A stretch of 64,000 nt of DNA. It comes from Mesorhizobium sp. NZP2077 (lineage in GTDB: Bacteria; Pseudomonadota; Alphaproteobacteria; Rhizobiales; Rhizobiaceae). Positions 9,758-19,265 of this stretch are shown one piece after another (position 1 is the first letter of the stretch; the number at the start of each line of letters is the position of its first letter). A program made the translations under genes and the position numbers. The notes under the pieces were generated by a model, which made no database searches, had not been told where the DNA came from, and worked only from the letters and a program-made list of their open reading frames with translations. The DNA is taken from contig NZ_CP051294.1 of assembly GCF_013170805.1 (NCBI RefSeq), forward strand, positions 186,001-250,000. The letters run 5' to 3'.

Positions 9758-10202
9758 GCGAGATGATCTTTTTTCTTTTCAGGGCGGCCGAGAATGTCGT
9801 TGTAGTACCAGACGAGCTTGATATTGGTTTCATTGGCATCGGACCCGGACAGGCCAAAATAAACCCTTTGCCGGTTCCGGGCTGCTCACCAGAAGCCTGG
9901 ACAGGCCTTCCATTCTTTCACAAGTTCTTCGGCCATGTTCTGCCCGAAATCGGCCAAACGTGCGACAGGCTCCGTGCCCTGGCTGGCATAGACATGCGCG
10001 AAGGGCAGTTCGTACGCCTGCTTCGCAATGGCGTCGGCGATCTCCGTGCATCCATATCCCCTGTGACGCAGTAACGGCCGCCGAAACCACCGAGGCTCTT
10101 TCGACCTTCGGTATCCCAGCTGTAGACACCTTCCTCCAACGGCCTGCTAGGCTTTCGCCCAAGGCTATGTTTGGCGGCAAGCAGATAGAGACCGCAGGTC
10201 AT
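9746..10202 (-). pseudogene. Class III aminotransferase remnant, cut by transposase
   Basis: The minus strand here encodes pieces of the same protein as the intact gene at 43638-45017. SWDTEGRKSLGGFGGRYCV near the start matches the intact VWDNNGRKSIDAFAGLYCV. After a frame change come EIADAIAKQA and, finally, [18 protein letters not shown] and GRPEKKKIISR, which match the intact copy nearly residue for residue. At about 9746 the coding sequence stops at the ISKra4-type transposase, and the C-terminal two thirds (with the PLP lysine) are absent. Its ATG overlaps the stop of the upstream ketobutyrate ligase gene as ATGA, a relic of an operon. Confidence 0.8.
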
Positions 10203-12409
10203 ACGATCGAAAGCTCCCTTGCCACCTCAGCAAACGCCTCGACCGCGCGGTCGATGTCGGCACTGGAGTGCGCCGCCGACATCTGCGTGCGGATGCGGGC
10301 CTGGCCCTTCGGCACCACCGGGAAGGAAAAGCCGATGACGTAGATGCCGCGCTTCAGCATGCGCGCCGCCATTTCCTGCGCCAGTGTCGCGTCGCCCAGC
10401 ATCACCGGGATGATCGGATGGTCGGCGCCCGCCAGCGTGAAGCCGAGCTCGCCCATCTGCGACCGGAACCGCGCCGCATTGGCATTGAGGCGCTCGCGCA
10501 AGGCGTCGCCATTGCGGACCAGTTCGAACACCTTGATCGAGGCGCCGGCGATCGCCGGCATCAGCGTGTTTGAGAAGAGATAGGGCCGCGAGCGCTGACG
10601 CAGCCAGTCGACCACCTGTTTCCTGCCGGACGTGTAGCCGCCGGACGCGCCGCCGAGTGCCTTGCCCAGCGTGCCGGTGATGATGTCGACCCTGCCCTCG
10701 ACGCCGCAATGTTCGGCCGAGCCGCGGCCATTTTTGCCCACGAAGCCGACGGCATGGCTGTCGTCGACCATCACCATGGCATCGTATTTGTCGGCGAGGT
10801 CGCAGACACCCCTGAGATTGGCGATGATGCCATCCATGGAAAACACCCCGTCGGTGGCGATCAGCCGGAAGCGGCAGTCCTTGGCTTCCTTCAAGCGCGC
10901 TTCGAGATCGGCCATGTCGTTGTTGGCGTAGCGGAAGCGTTTGGCCTTCGACAGCCGCACACCATCGATGATCGAGGCGTGGTTCAGCGCATCGGAAATG
11001 ATCGCGTCGTCATCACCGAGCAACGTCTCGAACAGGCCGCCATTGGCGTCGAAGCAGGAGCCGTAAAGGATGGTGTCTTCCAGGCCGAGGAAGGATGAAA
11101 TCGTCGCCTCGAGCTGCTTGTGCTCCTCTTGCGTGCCGCAGATGAAGCGTACCGAGGCCATGCCGTAGCCATAGCGGTCGAGCGCCCGGCTGGCCGCGGC
11201 ACGCAGGTCGGCGCTGTCGGCGAGGCCGAGATAGTTGTTGGCGCAGAAATTAAGCACCTTCTCGCCGCCCACCACGATCTCGGCAGACTGCGTCGAGGCA
11301 ATCACCCGCTCGGATTTGTAGAGGCCGGCGGACTTTAACCCGGCGAGCTCATTCGAGAGATAAGAAATGAAAGCGGAGGTCATTGGCAGACTCACGGCAG
11401 CACAGCCCTCGCCGCGCGAGGGAGGAACGCTCGACAAGATATCGCGGTACGATGCGTAATTTACGGCGGTCGACCATGCCGGATCGGCATGCTTCTCCCA
11501 ATACAGGTCTGTCAGCTGGCGAGTCAGGGCACCAACCTTGCCGTCGCCTACAACGGTCTCGTTAATCTTGGATACTGGCATGATCCCGCCCGCTGTAGAC
11601 GTAATGAAAACCTCATCGGAGCCCTTAAGCTCGTCGCGATCAATGTCGCCGGCGCTGACCGATAGGCTCAGTTCGCCGCATAGATCAAATACGGTCTGGC
11701 GGGTAATGCCGGTGAGGACGCCATAAGCCGGTGTCTTCAAGCGGCCGCCCTTCACGGTGAAAACGTTGAAGCCAGGCCCCTCGGCAATGTTGCCGTTGAT
11801 GTCGACGATCAATGCAGTTTCGGCACCGTAGTCGTACGCATCGAACAGGCCTTTGATCAAATCGAGCCAGTGATAGTTCTTGATGGTCGAATCGATCGAC
11901 TTGGGCGGGATTCGGACGGTGCTGCTGATGGCGACATGCAGGCCGCGCTCTAGTTGCTCCTTGTTGGCAACCGACCCGAAAGGCACCGCGAACGCGATGA
12001 AACGGTTCTCCGCCTCGCGCGGATCGCGGCTGAAGGTGGGCGAGCCACCGCGCGTGCAGATCATTTCGACATAGGCGGACTTGTGCCCGGACAACGCCAC
12101 ACAAGTTGACAGGATCTTTTCGATCTCGCAGCGGCTGTAGGGAACTTTCATGCGGAGCTTTTCCATTCCGCGGCAGAACCGGTCCAGGTGCAGGTCCAGC
12201 CTGAAAAACCTGCCGTCCCATACATGAACGGTATCGTAGGTGGCATCGGAATGCAGAAAGCCCCAGTCAAGAACGGATATCTTGGCTTCGGACATCGGCA
12301 GGTACTGACCATCCATGAAGGCTATGCCGTGAGGATAATGCCGTTGATCCCGGTGGCGTTTTTCTATGGCTGGGAGAGCTGTTGCAGGTTCGGCTGCAGC
12401 AAGTGTCAT
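10199..12409 (-). CDS. kbl: Fusion: class IV aminotransferase + 2-amino-3-ketobutyrate CoA ligase
   Basis: One open frame of 736 codons with two complete enzymes. Residues 1 to about 330 are a fold-type IV PLP aminotransferase ([23 protein letters not shown] lysine in [16 protein letters not shown]). Residues about 343-736 are a full glycine C-acetyltransferase (KBL) that cleaves 2-amino-3-ketobutyrate with CoA in threonine breakdown: [22 protein letters not shown] and the PLP lysine in [14 protein letters not shown]. The start at 12409 has GGAGG eight bases before it; the frame is open further upstream but without homology. The 15-20 residue linker reads like former untranslated DNA (see the hairpin at 11406-11422). 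An internal ATG at 11383 would give KBL alone. Confidence 0.85.
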   Translation of the reverse strand: MTLAAAEPATALPAIEKRHRDQRHYPHGIAFMDGQYLPMSEAKISVLDWGFLHSDATYDTVHVWDGRFFRLDLHLDRFCRGMEKLRMKVPYSRCEIEKILSTCVALSGHKSAYVEMICTRGGSPTFSRDPREAENRFIAFAVPFGSVANKEQLERGLHVAISSTVRIPPKSIDSTIKNYHWLDLIKGLFDAYDYGAETALIVDINGNIAEGPGFNVFTVKGGRLKTPAYGVLTGITRQTVFDLCGELSLSVSAGDIDRDELKGSDEVFITSTAGGIMPVSKINETVVGDGKVGALTRQLTDLYWEKHADPAWSTAVNYASYRDILSSVPPSRGEGCAAVSLPMTSAFISYLSNELAGLKSAGLYKSERVIASTQSAEIVVGGEKVLNFCANNYLGLADSADLRAAASRALDRYGYGMASVRFICGTQEEHKQLEATISSFLGLEDTILYGSCFDANGGLFETLLGDDDAIISDALNHASIIDGVRLSKAKRFRYANNDMADLEARLKEAKDCRFRLIATDGVFSMDGIIANLRGVCDLADKYDAMVMVDDSHAVGFVGKNGRGSAEHCGVEGRVDIITGTLGKALGGASGGYTSGRKQVVDWLRQRSRPYLFSNTLMPAIAGASIKVFELVRNGDALRERLNANAARFRSQMGELGFTLAGADHPIIPVMLGDATLAQEMAARMLKRGIYVIGFSFPVVPKGQARIRTQMSAAHSSADIDRAVEAFAEVARELSIV
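11406..11422. repeat. Hairpin inside the fusion linker
   Basis: Perfect 7-bp inverted repeat CCCTCGC / GCGAGGG with a 3-base loop, 23 bp upstream of the internal KBL ATG at 11383. It lies in the linker-coding part of the fusion and looks like a relic of intergenic DNA. Confidence 0.5.
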
Positions 12410-12799
12410 TCCTGAGTCCTCCAAATCTTGCAATCCAGACGCTCCGCACACCCGGTCACGATTTGCCGCCGCGAAACCGCCCCAGCGGCTCCATCTCAGC
12501 AGTTGGCGCACCTCGAACCGCCAGCACGCCGCGCCTGCCAGATTTCGTCATCGCGATCGGTTACCGCCTGGGCGGGTCCATAAGCCCGTTCGTGGGCGGC
12601 AGTCGCTCACCCGAAAGCCTAACTAAATCGCAGACTTCGATGCGTCGATAGCGATCAAAGTGGCTCCCCGGCCGCAATGCACGCTTCAAAAACGGGATGG
12701 GAGTGGCGAAACATTCAGTCTTAAAAGGGCTGCACCAGCACTCGGGGCGGTGGCGTCGCCTTATCCGGCTGGTGCGGATCCGTAGGATAGTCTACCTGC
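12410..12799. other. Intergenic region
   Basis: About 390 bp upstream of the fusion gene and before the IS6 relic. It contains the GGAGG ribosome site of the fusion gene next to 12410; I see no other gene or clear signal. Confidence 0.5.
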
Positions 12800-13502
12800 A
12801 TGATTGAAGACTCGCCCGCCCGCTACAAACGTCACCTATTTCCTACCGAGATCATCGCGCACGCGGCATGGCTCTACTATCGGTTTCCACTGAGCCTGCG
12901 CGACGTCGAAGACCTGCTTGCCGAGCGCGGTATCGTTTCAGACAGTCTGGGAGTGGGCGGAAAAGTTCGGCCTCAAGTTCGCCATCAACTGCGGCAACGG
13001 TCCCGCGGTCACTTTGCCGACAAGTGCACCTCGACGAGATGGTCGTGTCCATCAAGGGAAAGAAGTTCTGGCTGTGGCGTGCCGTCGATGCCAATAGCTA
13101 CCTTCTCGACGCTATTCTCCAAAACCGCAGAAACAGGGGGGCCGCTCTTTGGCTGATGCGCAAGCTTCTAAGCGCCAGGGCGTCCCGCCGCGGGTGATGG
13201 TGACCGAAAAGCTGCGCTCGTACTCCACCGCAAGGGCCGAGTTGATGCCGGGCGTCGAGCACCGTTCGCACAAAGGGCTCAACAATCGCGCCGTGAACTG
13301 TCATCTTGCTCTGCGGCGACGAGAGTGGCGCATGATGCGCTTCAAATCGGCACGAAAATGCCAACGTTTCGTCTCAACCCACAGTCAGATTGCCAATCTC
13401 TTCCACATTCACCGAAACTATCTCACTGTCGCCGATCATCGCCAACTTCGCGCACATGCTATTGCGAGTTGGCAAAAGATTGCCTTGTCAGCTTCTGCTT
13501 GA
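12800..13502 (+). pseudogene. IS6 family transposase, frameshifted
   Basis: Pieces in several frames rebuild an IS6-type DDE transposase of about 230 residues: FPTEIIAHAAWLYYRFPLSL and RDVEDLLAERGIV in the first frame, a second frame with VWEWAEKFGLKF, then VHLDEMVVSIKGKKFWLWRA (first catalytic Asp), RRNRGAALWLMRKLL, then VMVTEKLRSYSTARAELMPG and VEHRSHKGLNNRA. The second catalytic Asp of the usual ITDKL motif is Glu here, and there are at least three frameshifts. Not functional. I could not identify terminal repeats. Confidence 0.8.
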
Positions 13503-13949
13503 AGGAAAGTCCATATGCCCTCTTCCCGAGTCGAGCTCCGTCAAGGCGACGCCACCTTTCAGTATCTCGACGAGACAAACGCATGTGGCCATTCCAGCCC
13601 GAGTCGCTGGCGCATGACTTGACCGCGTTGTTTCCAACGCGCGCGTACCGTTTCCTGACGAATCGGGCAGGCCGGAATGTTCCAGCATGAAACGCGTCCG
13701 GCTTTTGATCGGAATGCTGTCTGGCAAACCGTCGGAATCTGCAGTCCGGATGTTGCCGGTGCGAAAGTGACCGGTCTCGATTAGCAATCGACAATCGTCG
13801 CCTTACGAGGGTCGGCTGAGCATCATGCATACTGCCTAATGCGTGGTCTCAGCCGCAGCCAAGCTCACGCTCACCAGCTTCTTCCGCTTGACAACCAGGA
13901 ACGTGCACCTCCGTGCGGCATCCATTTGACGCACAACCCATGCATCTCC
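13503..13949. other. Unassigned stretch
   Basis: About 450 bp between the IS6 relic and the end of the M20 gene. Minus-strand open frames of 99-123 codons exist but resemble nothing I know and overlap each other; I treat them as chance. Confidence 0.4.
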
Positions 13950-15137
13950 TTACTGCTGGGTCGTAGGTTTGTAAGGCAGAAGGGTCTCCACGAGCTTAAC
14001 CCACCAGCCGATACCGTAAGGCAATGCTTCATCATTAAAATCAAATTTCGGATGGTGAAAATCCGCGCTCGGTCCATTACCAATGAAGATATAAGCACCG
14101 GGCCTCTCCTGAAGCATATAGGAGAAGTCCTCAGCGCCAACTTCTTCTCGAATGTTGTCATTCACGGACGCATCACCGACTAGATCGCGTGCTGCCGCGA
14201 CGGCCAGTTTGGTTTGCTGTGGATAGTTGAAGGTCGCCGGCACTGAGCGCATGTACTTGAATTCGATTTCCGCGCCATAGCCTTGAGCAATTCCAGCTGC
14301 AATGACAGGTATCTGCTTTTCTGCGAAATCTTGGAGGCTGGCTCCCAACGCTCTGACCGTCCCCGATATTTCAGCCTGGTCAGGAATGACGTTATATGCC
14401 TTCGCAGCGCTCATCTTTGTGACGGACAAAGTAAGCGTTTCTCGAGGGTCAATTTTCCGGGAAACCAACGATTGGAGACCAAGAATGATATGTGCAGCTA
14501 TCACAACCGGGTCCACGGTGAGATGAGGATCGCATGGATGTCCTCCTTTGCCTTTTACAACTATGTCGAAATCGTCCTGCGAACCCATTGCAGCACCAGG
14601 GCGAATGCCAAATTCACCAATTTTGAAACCCGGGTGGATGTGCATCCCGTAGACTTGGGATATGCCGAACCGATCGATGATTCCCTCCTGAACCATCCTC
14701 AGGGCGCCTGAAGGCAGTTCCACCTCTTCGGCAGGTTGGAATATCAAGGCAACGGTGCCTTTGAAGTTTCGGGTCGAGGCAAGATGTTTCGCAGCGCCTA
14801 ACAGCATTGCGGTATGGCCATCATGACCGCATGCGTGCATAATACCAAGGTTTTTCGATGACCATGGCGCGTTTGTTTCTTCAATGATCGGCAGCGCATC
14901 CATGTCCGCCCTCAATCCAATTGTCGGTCCTTCGCCCCCTTCGCCTTGGATTAGCGCCACGATGCCGGTTTCAGCGATGCCGGTCTCGATGTGGTTGATG
15001 CCGAATGAAGCCAGCTTTTCCGCCACAAATCTTGCGGTGTTCTCCAACCGGTAGTCCAGCTCCGGATTTTCATGGAGATACCGACGCCACTCAGTCACCT
15101 CGCTCTGCAGCCCCCGGAAGGTTTCGATGCTGGTCAT
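13950..15137 (-). CDS. M20 family amidohydrolase
   Basis: 395 residues, normal for the M20D hippurate/N-acyl-amino-acid hydrolase group, which removes acyl groups from amino acids in the cytoplasm. Motifs: RADMDALPI, HACGHDGHTAML (metal ligands), FQPAEEVELPSGA (catalytic Glu pair), VYGMHIHPG, and ADFHHPKFDFND near the end. The middle section is the dimerisation lid domain. The gene starts 66 bp downstream of the IS66 insertion at 15203, so its original upstream region is now about 9 kb away and it may have lost its promoter or its operon partners (the repeat protein and small membrane protein at 24.5-28 kb). Confidence 0.9.
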   Translation of the reverse strand: MTSIETFRGLQSEVTEWRRYLHENPELDYRLENTARFVAEKLASFGINHIETGIAETGIVALIQGEGGEGPTIGLRADMDALPIIEETNAPWSSKNLGIMHACGHDGHTAMLLGAAKHLASTRNFKGTVALIFQPAEEVELPSGALRMVQEGIIDRFGISQVYGMHIHPGFKIGEFGIRPGAAMGSQDDFDIVVKGKGGHPCDPHLTVDPVVIAAHIILGLQSLVSRKIDPRETLTLSVTKMSAAKAYNVIPDQAEISGTVRALGASLQDFAEKQIPVIAAGIAQGYGAEIEFKYMRSVPATFNYPQQTKLAVAAARDLVGDASVNDNIREEVGAEDFSYMLQERPGAYIFIGNGPSADFHHPKFDFNDEALPYGIGWWVKLVETLLPYKPTTQQ

Positions 15138-15202
15138 GCTGTGTTTGCCTTTCGGATCAATTCTGCCAGACGCCGGACAGGATAGGTCCGGCTATTGGAA
15201 GC

Positions 15203-15210
15203 CTTCTTGA
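15203..15210. repeat. 8-bp target duplication, left copy (first IS66)
   Basis: CTTCTTGA directly before the left inverted repeat of the IS66 element; the identical copy is at 24451-24458. IS66 elements make 8-bp duplications. Confidence 0.92.
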
Positions 15211-15267
15211 GTAAGCGGTGCACCAAGGCACCTTGCAATAGGCCGATGAACATGGAGTTTTCGCGCC

Positions 15268-15705
15268 ATGACATTGGAACATGCAGAGGGCGATTTGGTC
15301 GCCGAGTTAAGCGGTGCGGCGGCGGCCGAAGACCGTGCAACAGTGATTGGGCGCGCGCGGCAACGAAGGCTGTGGAGCTGCACTGAGAAGCGCGCGTTGG
15401 TCGACCTGGCGAGCGCGGCGGGGTCGTCGGTGACCGAAGTCGCGCAGGCTTTCGGCGTAGCCCCATCACAGCTCTATGCCTGGCGCAAGCAGATGGCCGG
15501 CGGCGAGCCTGATGCCGATCAGGCGATGGCGACCTTCGCGCGGATCGAGGTGAGCGATCTGCCCGAGGTTGAACGCCCCGTCGCCGATTGTCCGGACCCG
15601 GCCGGCAGGATCGTCGTGGCCTTTCCGAACGGCGCGCGATTGCGGATCGACGGGATCGTCGATCCGACAGCGCTACGTATCGTCCTGACGGAGTTGACCA
15701 GGTGA
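15268..15705 (+). CDS. tnpA: IS66 accessory protein TnpA
   Basis: 145 residues. The helix-turn-helix segment KRALVDLASAAGSSVTEVAQ followed by AFGVAPSQLYAWRKQM is the typical IS66 OrfA DNA-binding part, and the C-terminal FPNGARLRIDGIVDPTALRI is the conserved tail. It starts 57 bp inside the left inverted repeat. Its stop overlaps the GTG start of tnpB. Part of the first IS66 element. Confidence 0.88.
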   Translation: MTLEHAEGDLVAELSGAAAAEDRATVIGRARQRRLWSCTEKRALVDLASAAGSSVTEVAQAFGVAPSQLYAWRKQMAGGEPDADQAMATFARIEVSDLPEVERPVADCPDPAGRIVVAFPNGARLRIDGIVDPTALRIVLTELTR

Positions 15706-16052
15706 TCACGGTGGTGCCGACCGACCGGATTTACCTTTGCTGCGGTGAGACCGATATGCGCCGCGGGATCAACAGCCTGGCACGCATGGTGCAGCAGGTG
15801 CTCGCGCTCAATCCGCACACTGGCGCGATCTTCTGCTTCCGTGGACGCAAGGGTCATATCATCAAGATTCTGGCGCATGACGACCAGGGGTTCTGCCTTT
15901 TTACAAAACGGCTTTCCGAGGGTTGTTTCGCCTGGCCAACCACCAAGGATCAGGTCGCCGTGTCGCTCACCAAGGCGCAGCTTTCGCTGCTTCTGGACGG
16001 GATCGACTGGCGCCGGCCGAGCAAGATTTATCGACCGCGTCTGGCTGGCTGA
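15702..16052 (+). CDS. tnpB: IS66 accessory protein TnpB
   Basis: 116 residues with GTG start at 15702 overlapping the tnpA stop (GTGA). Family signature: YLCCGETDMRRGINSLARMV and RKGHIIKILAHDDQGFCLF, ending in WPTTKDQVAVSLTKAQLSLL and LLDGIDWRRP. It is complete. Required with TnpA and TnpC for IS66 transposition in studied members. Confidence 0.9.
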   Translation: MITVVPTDRIYLCCGETDMRRGINSLARMVQQVLALNPHTGAIFCFRGRKGHIIKILAHDDQGFCLFTKRLSEGCFAWPTTKDQVAVSLTKAQLSLLLDGIDWRRPSKIYRPRLAG

Positions 16053-16123
16053 TTTTGACGTTTCTCATTGATTTTGTGTCGATTCTGCTTCCGTAAAGAA
16101 GCTCTTTCGGGTATGTAATTTGG

Positions 16124-16750
16124 GTGTCGGAACAGACCCCCTCAATCGCTGATTTCCTCGCCCGGATCGCCCTTCTGGAGGCGGCCGTTTCTGCCCGTGA
16201 CATCACCATCGCCGAGCGGGATGAGCAACTGCGAAGGGAGCGCGCCGAGGCCGCACTTCGCATCCAGCGCCTGCAGCTGCGGATCGATCGCTTCAACCGC
16301 AAGGCCTTCGGCCGCTCGTCCGAGAAGCTGGGCCAGATGCTGCTCGAACTCGAAGATCTCGAGACAGATTTTGCCGCCGGCGTGCCCGATATCGAGCTGC
16401 CCATCGTCGCCGACACCGACAAGGTCCGGGTGTTGCCGGTGCGCAAGCTCAACCCGAACCTGCCGCGAAAGAGGATCGTTCGCGAGCCGTCTTGCGCATG
16501 CTGTCCGGGCTGCGGCGGCGATCTGCGCGCCATGGGCGAAGATAGCGAGGAGATGCTCGATCTGGTCGCCCAGGCCTGGCAGGTGATGGAGACCATTCGA
16601 CCCAAGTACAGCTGCCGGGCCTGCGATAAAATCATCCAGGCGCCGGCACCAGCCAATGCCATTGCACGCGGCAAACTCAGCTATGCCGCGCTCGCCCATA
16701 TCATGATGGCGAAGTGGGGTTATCATCTACCCTTCTACCGTTTATGTTGA
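16124..16750 (+). pseudogene. tnpC: IS66 transposase TnpC, 5' part (split gene)
   Basis: GTG at 16124 opens a coiled-coil-like N-terminus, then FNRKAFGRSSEKLGQ, the zinc-binding CACCPGCGGDLRAMGEDSEE and KYSCRACDKIIQAPAPAN, and LAHIMMAKWGYHLPFYR. At about 16741 foreign DNA begins and a stop follows after two codons. The remaining two thirds, with all three catalytic residues, lie at 22799-23768 in the same orientation. Joining FYR to RQTQMMAAKG at the two TACCGT copies restores the normal frame, which fixes the insertion point. Confidence 0.9.
16736..16741. repeat. TACCGT at left edge of nested DNA
   Basis: Direct repeat TACCGT at 16736-16741 and 22797-22802, flanking the roughly 6.05-kb insert in tnpC. 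It may be the target duplication or the recombination core of the RIT element. Confidence 0.6.
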
Positions 16751-16848
16751 TGTCAACATAATGCAGAGCGTTTTTAGCTTGGCGTCGCGCAGAAAGGCGG
16801 CTGGCGAGAGCGCGCTGTGGTGGATCGCGACGGTGAGCTAAAAACGTG
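16742..16848. repeat. 107-bp structured segment of unknown origin
   Basis: Between the tnpC break and the IS91-like element. It opens with TTATGTTGA / TCAACATAA (16742-16761, perfect 9-bp stem, 2-base loop) and then has an imperfect inverted repeat with arms at 16770-16788 and 16827-16845 (GTTTTTAGCT against AGCTAAAAAC, then GGCGTCGC against GCGACGGT). It is not homologous to the 91-bp RIT repeats. It may be an IS91-type end or a small non-autonomous element. Confidence 0.5.
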
Positions 16849-16857
16849 TTGGACTAA

Positions 16858-17131
16858 GCCGCGGGCACAGGTGGCCGCTATGGGCGTTCAATTGAGGCCG
16901 TGCCCATGAACCGGCATGGCGTGGGCGCGGATGCGGTCGTGGACGCGGCGATTGCAGGGGTCGGTGCGCCGAAAGCGGCACGGATATCGGTTGCGGCAAG
17001 GTGAGGACCGGCGCCGCGCCCTGCCGGGAGAGGCTGCCCGGGGGTGACGGCGCGCACCTTCGCGGGACCGGCTCGGTTTTGCGGCCGAACGGCCCGGGCG
17101 ATACGGTGACGACGAAAGCTGAGCGCTTCTT
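16858..17131. other. Non-coding end of IS91-like element
   Basis: Downstream of the transposase stop. GC-rich; no gene recognised. In IS91-type elements this side of the transposase would hold the replication terminus or origin, but I cannot tell which. Confidence 0.35.
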
Positions 17132-18331
17132 TCATGATGTATCCCGGTATGGCGGGGGTCCGGTGACGCCGTCGAACGTTTCGATGACGATCATCCGCCC
17201 CTGATGACAGGCCGGGCATTGCCGGAGGGAATGCCCGGTAAGGTCCTCGTAGCGGTCGCGGTAGTCCTTCGCCGAGCAGCTGTTCGACGCCTCTGGAGCC
17301 GGCATGCCGAGCAGGTCGCGGCAGTGGGCGAGCTTTTGCGCGCGATGGCGATTGCCGAGGAAGCCGTAATAGCGGATGCGATGGAAGCCGTCGGGCAGGA
17401 CATGCAGCAGGAAGCGGCGCATGAACTCGTCGGCCGAGACGGTCATGACCTTTTGCCGATTGCCGTGCCGATAGTCCTTCCAGCGGAAACGAACGGTGCC
17501 ATCCTCGATGGCGACGAGGCGATTGTTGGAAATGGCGACGCGGTGCGTATAGCGGCCGACGTAGTCGAGGACCTGTTCGGGTCCGGCGAAGGGCGGCTTG
17601 GCGAAGATCACCCACTCGGCCTTTCGAAGGGGCGCCAGATAGCGCCGGAAGGCGTCGCGCTCGCTCAAGGCCTGCAAGCTAGAGAAGAACTTCAACTGGC
17701 CGGCCGCGAAGGCTTTCTCCAGGTGCTCCAGAAACAAGCGTCGGAACAGGCGTGAGAGCACCCGGACCGGCAGGAAGAAGCCGGGTTTGCAGGCAATCCA
17801 TCGCGTGCCGTCGGCAGAAAGGCCACCGCCTGGGACGACGCAGTGCAGGTGGGGATGGTGCAGCAAGTTCTGGCCCCAGGTGTGCAGCACGGCGAAGAAG
17901 CCGATCTCGGCACCCAGGTGTTTGGGATCGGCGGCAATGGTGCGCAGTGTCTCGGCGGTGGCGCGGAAGAGCAGACCGTAGACGAGCGCCTTGTTCTGAT
18001 AGGCGATGGCGGCAATGTCACCCGGCAGCGTGAAGACGACGTGGAAGTACTGTGTGTCGAGAAGCTCGGCGCGACGGTCCTCCAGCCATTGCGCGCGGGC
18101 CAGCGATTGGCAGCGGGGACAATGTCTGTCGCGGCAGCTGTTGAAGGCGATGCGCTGGTGGCCGCATTGATCGCACTGCTCGATATGCCCGCCGAGCGCG
18201 GCGGTGCGGCAGAGTTCGATCGCCGTCATGACGCGACGCTGCGCGGTGCTGAGCGACGCGTCATGCTGCACGCGATAGGCTTCGCCATAGCGGCGGAATA
18301 TATCCGCCACCTCCGGCCCCGAGCGGGCCAT
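17132..18331 (-). CDS. IS91 family transposase
   Basis: About 399 residues from the ATG at 18331. N-terminal zinc-binding cysteines appear in EQCDQCGHQRIAFNSCRDRH and CPRCQSLARAQW. The HUH motif for metal binding is HPHLHCVVPGGG, and the catalytic tyrosine region is YVGRYTHRVAISNNRLV. This is rolling-circle transposition chemistry. The frame is open to 18619, but that part lies inside the integrase gene in another frame and has no homology, so the ATG 11 bases after the integrase stop is chosen. Looks intact. Confidence 0.9.
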   Translation of the reverse strand: MARSGPEVADIFRRYGEAYRVQHDASLSTAQRRVMTAIELCRTAALGGHIEQCDQCGHQRIAFNSCRDRHCPRCQSLARAQWLEDRRAELLDTQYFHVVFTLPGDIAAIAYQNKALVYGLLFRATAETLRTIAADPKHLGAEIGFFAVLHTWGQNLLHHPHLHCVVPGGGLSADGTRWIACKPGFFLPVRVLSRLFRRLFLEHLEKAFAAGQLKFFSSLQALSERDAFRRYLAPLRKAEWVIFAKPPFAGPEQVLDYVGRYTHRVAISNNRLVAIEDGTVRFRWKDYRHGNRQKVMTVSADEFMRRFLLHVLPDGFHRIRYYGFLGNRHRAQKLAHCRDLLGMPAPEASNSCSAKDYRDRYEDLTGHSLRQCPACHQGRMIVIETFDGVTGPPPYRDTS

Positions 18332-18341
18332 CGGCTTGAGC

Positions 18342-19265
18342 TCAGAAGTACTGAGGCTTGGCCGGCGGCGGCGGGGTGGGGGCCGGACGCGGTAAGAGCT
18401 CGTACGGGCTCGACGTGGCGCAGACCTTGTTGGTGGCAATCCGCAGGTAATGGGCGGTGGTCGCGAGGCTGCGGTGACCGAGCAGCAGTTGAATGGTGCG
18501 CACGTCGGCGCCGGCCTCCAATAGATGGACGGCAAAGGCGTGCCGCAGGCTGTGCGGCGTGACCGGTTTGGGCAAGCGGGAGAGGTCGCGCGCTTTCGCG
18601 CAGGCTTGTCCCACCGCATCCCTGGTGATCGGCTGGCCGGCGCGATCGCCGGGGAAGAGCCTCGCCTCTGGCCGGCACACCTTCCAATAGCTGCGCAGGA
18701 TCTCCAGCAGCTTGGGCGACAGCATCACGTAGCGGTCCTTCTGGCCTTTGCCCTGCTCGACGCGGATGACCATTCTCTGGCTGTCGATGTCCGTGGTCTT
18801 CAGCTGAACCGCCTCCGAGATGCGCAAGCCGGCGGCATAGCAGGTGGTCAGGATGGCGTGGTGTTTGACGTTGAGGACGCAGCCGAGGAATTGCTGAACT
18901 TCCTCGGGGCTGAGGATGATCGGCAGCTTCTGCGGCTTCTTGGGAAACGGGAGGACCTCTTCAGGCGCCCAGTCCCTTTCGAGCGTCACACTGTAGAGAA
19001 AGCGCAGCGCAGCGATGGCGGTGTGGATCGAACCGGACGCCAGCTTCTTCTCGTTGGTCAGATAGACCTGATAGGTCCGAATGTCCTCGCGCCCGAGCAC
19101 GTCCGGCGACTTGCCGAAGTGGCGGGCGAACAGCGACACCTGTTGCAGATAGGAGAGCTGGGTGTTGAGCGCGAAGTTGCGCACCTGCATGTCCTCGCTC
19201 ATGCGTTGCCGAAGTTGGGTCATGACAAGCTCCTTTGTCCGATGGAATGGGCTGCAAGCAGCCAC
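18342..19265 (-). CDS. Tyrosine recombinase of the IS91-like element
   Basis: 307 residues. N-terminal SAM-like domain (FALNTQLSYLQQVSLFARHF) and a full catalytic domain: ATCYAAGLRISEAVQL with the first Arg, GKGQKDR, HSLRHAFAVHLLEAGAD (HxxR) and LLGHRSLATTAHYLRI with GH and the nucleophile Tyr. Directly upstream of the IS91-type transposase (10-bp gap), which suggests co-transcription. Several IS91 relatives carry such an accessory recombinase; its job there is not well known. A better start may be the ATG of MTQLRQRMSED 14 codons in, with AGGAG-like AAGGAG upstream. Confidence 0.88.
   Translation of the reverse strand: MAACSPFHRTKELVMTQLRQRMSEDMQVRNFALNTQLSYLQQVSLFARHFGKSPDVLGREDIRTYQVYLTNEKKLASGSIHTAIAALRFLYSVTLERDWAPEEVLPFPKKPQKLPIILSPEEVQQFLGCVLNVKHHAILTTCYAAGLRISEAVQLKTTDIDSQRMVIRVEQGKGQKDRYVMLSPKLLEILRSYWKVCRPEARLFPGDRAGQPITRDAVGQACAKARDLSRLPKPVTPHSLRHAFAVHLLEAGADVRTIQLLLGHRSLATTAHYLRIATNKVCATSSPYELLPRPAPTPPPPAKPQYF

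Noticed and set aside
13459..13830. 123-codon minus frame after the IS6 relic
   Set aside because: No homology, overlaps other open frames, no ribosome site.
18332..18619. N-terminal extension of the IS91 transposase frame
   Set aside because: These codons lie within the integrase gene in another frame and have no homology; the ATG at 18331 gives the usual start.
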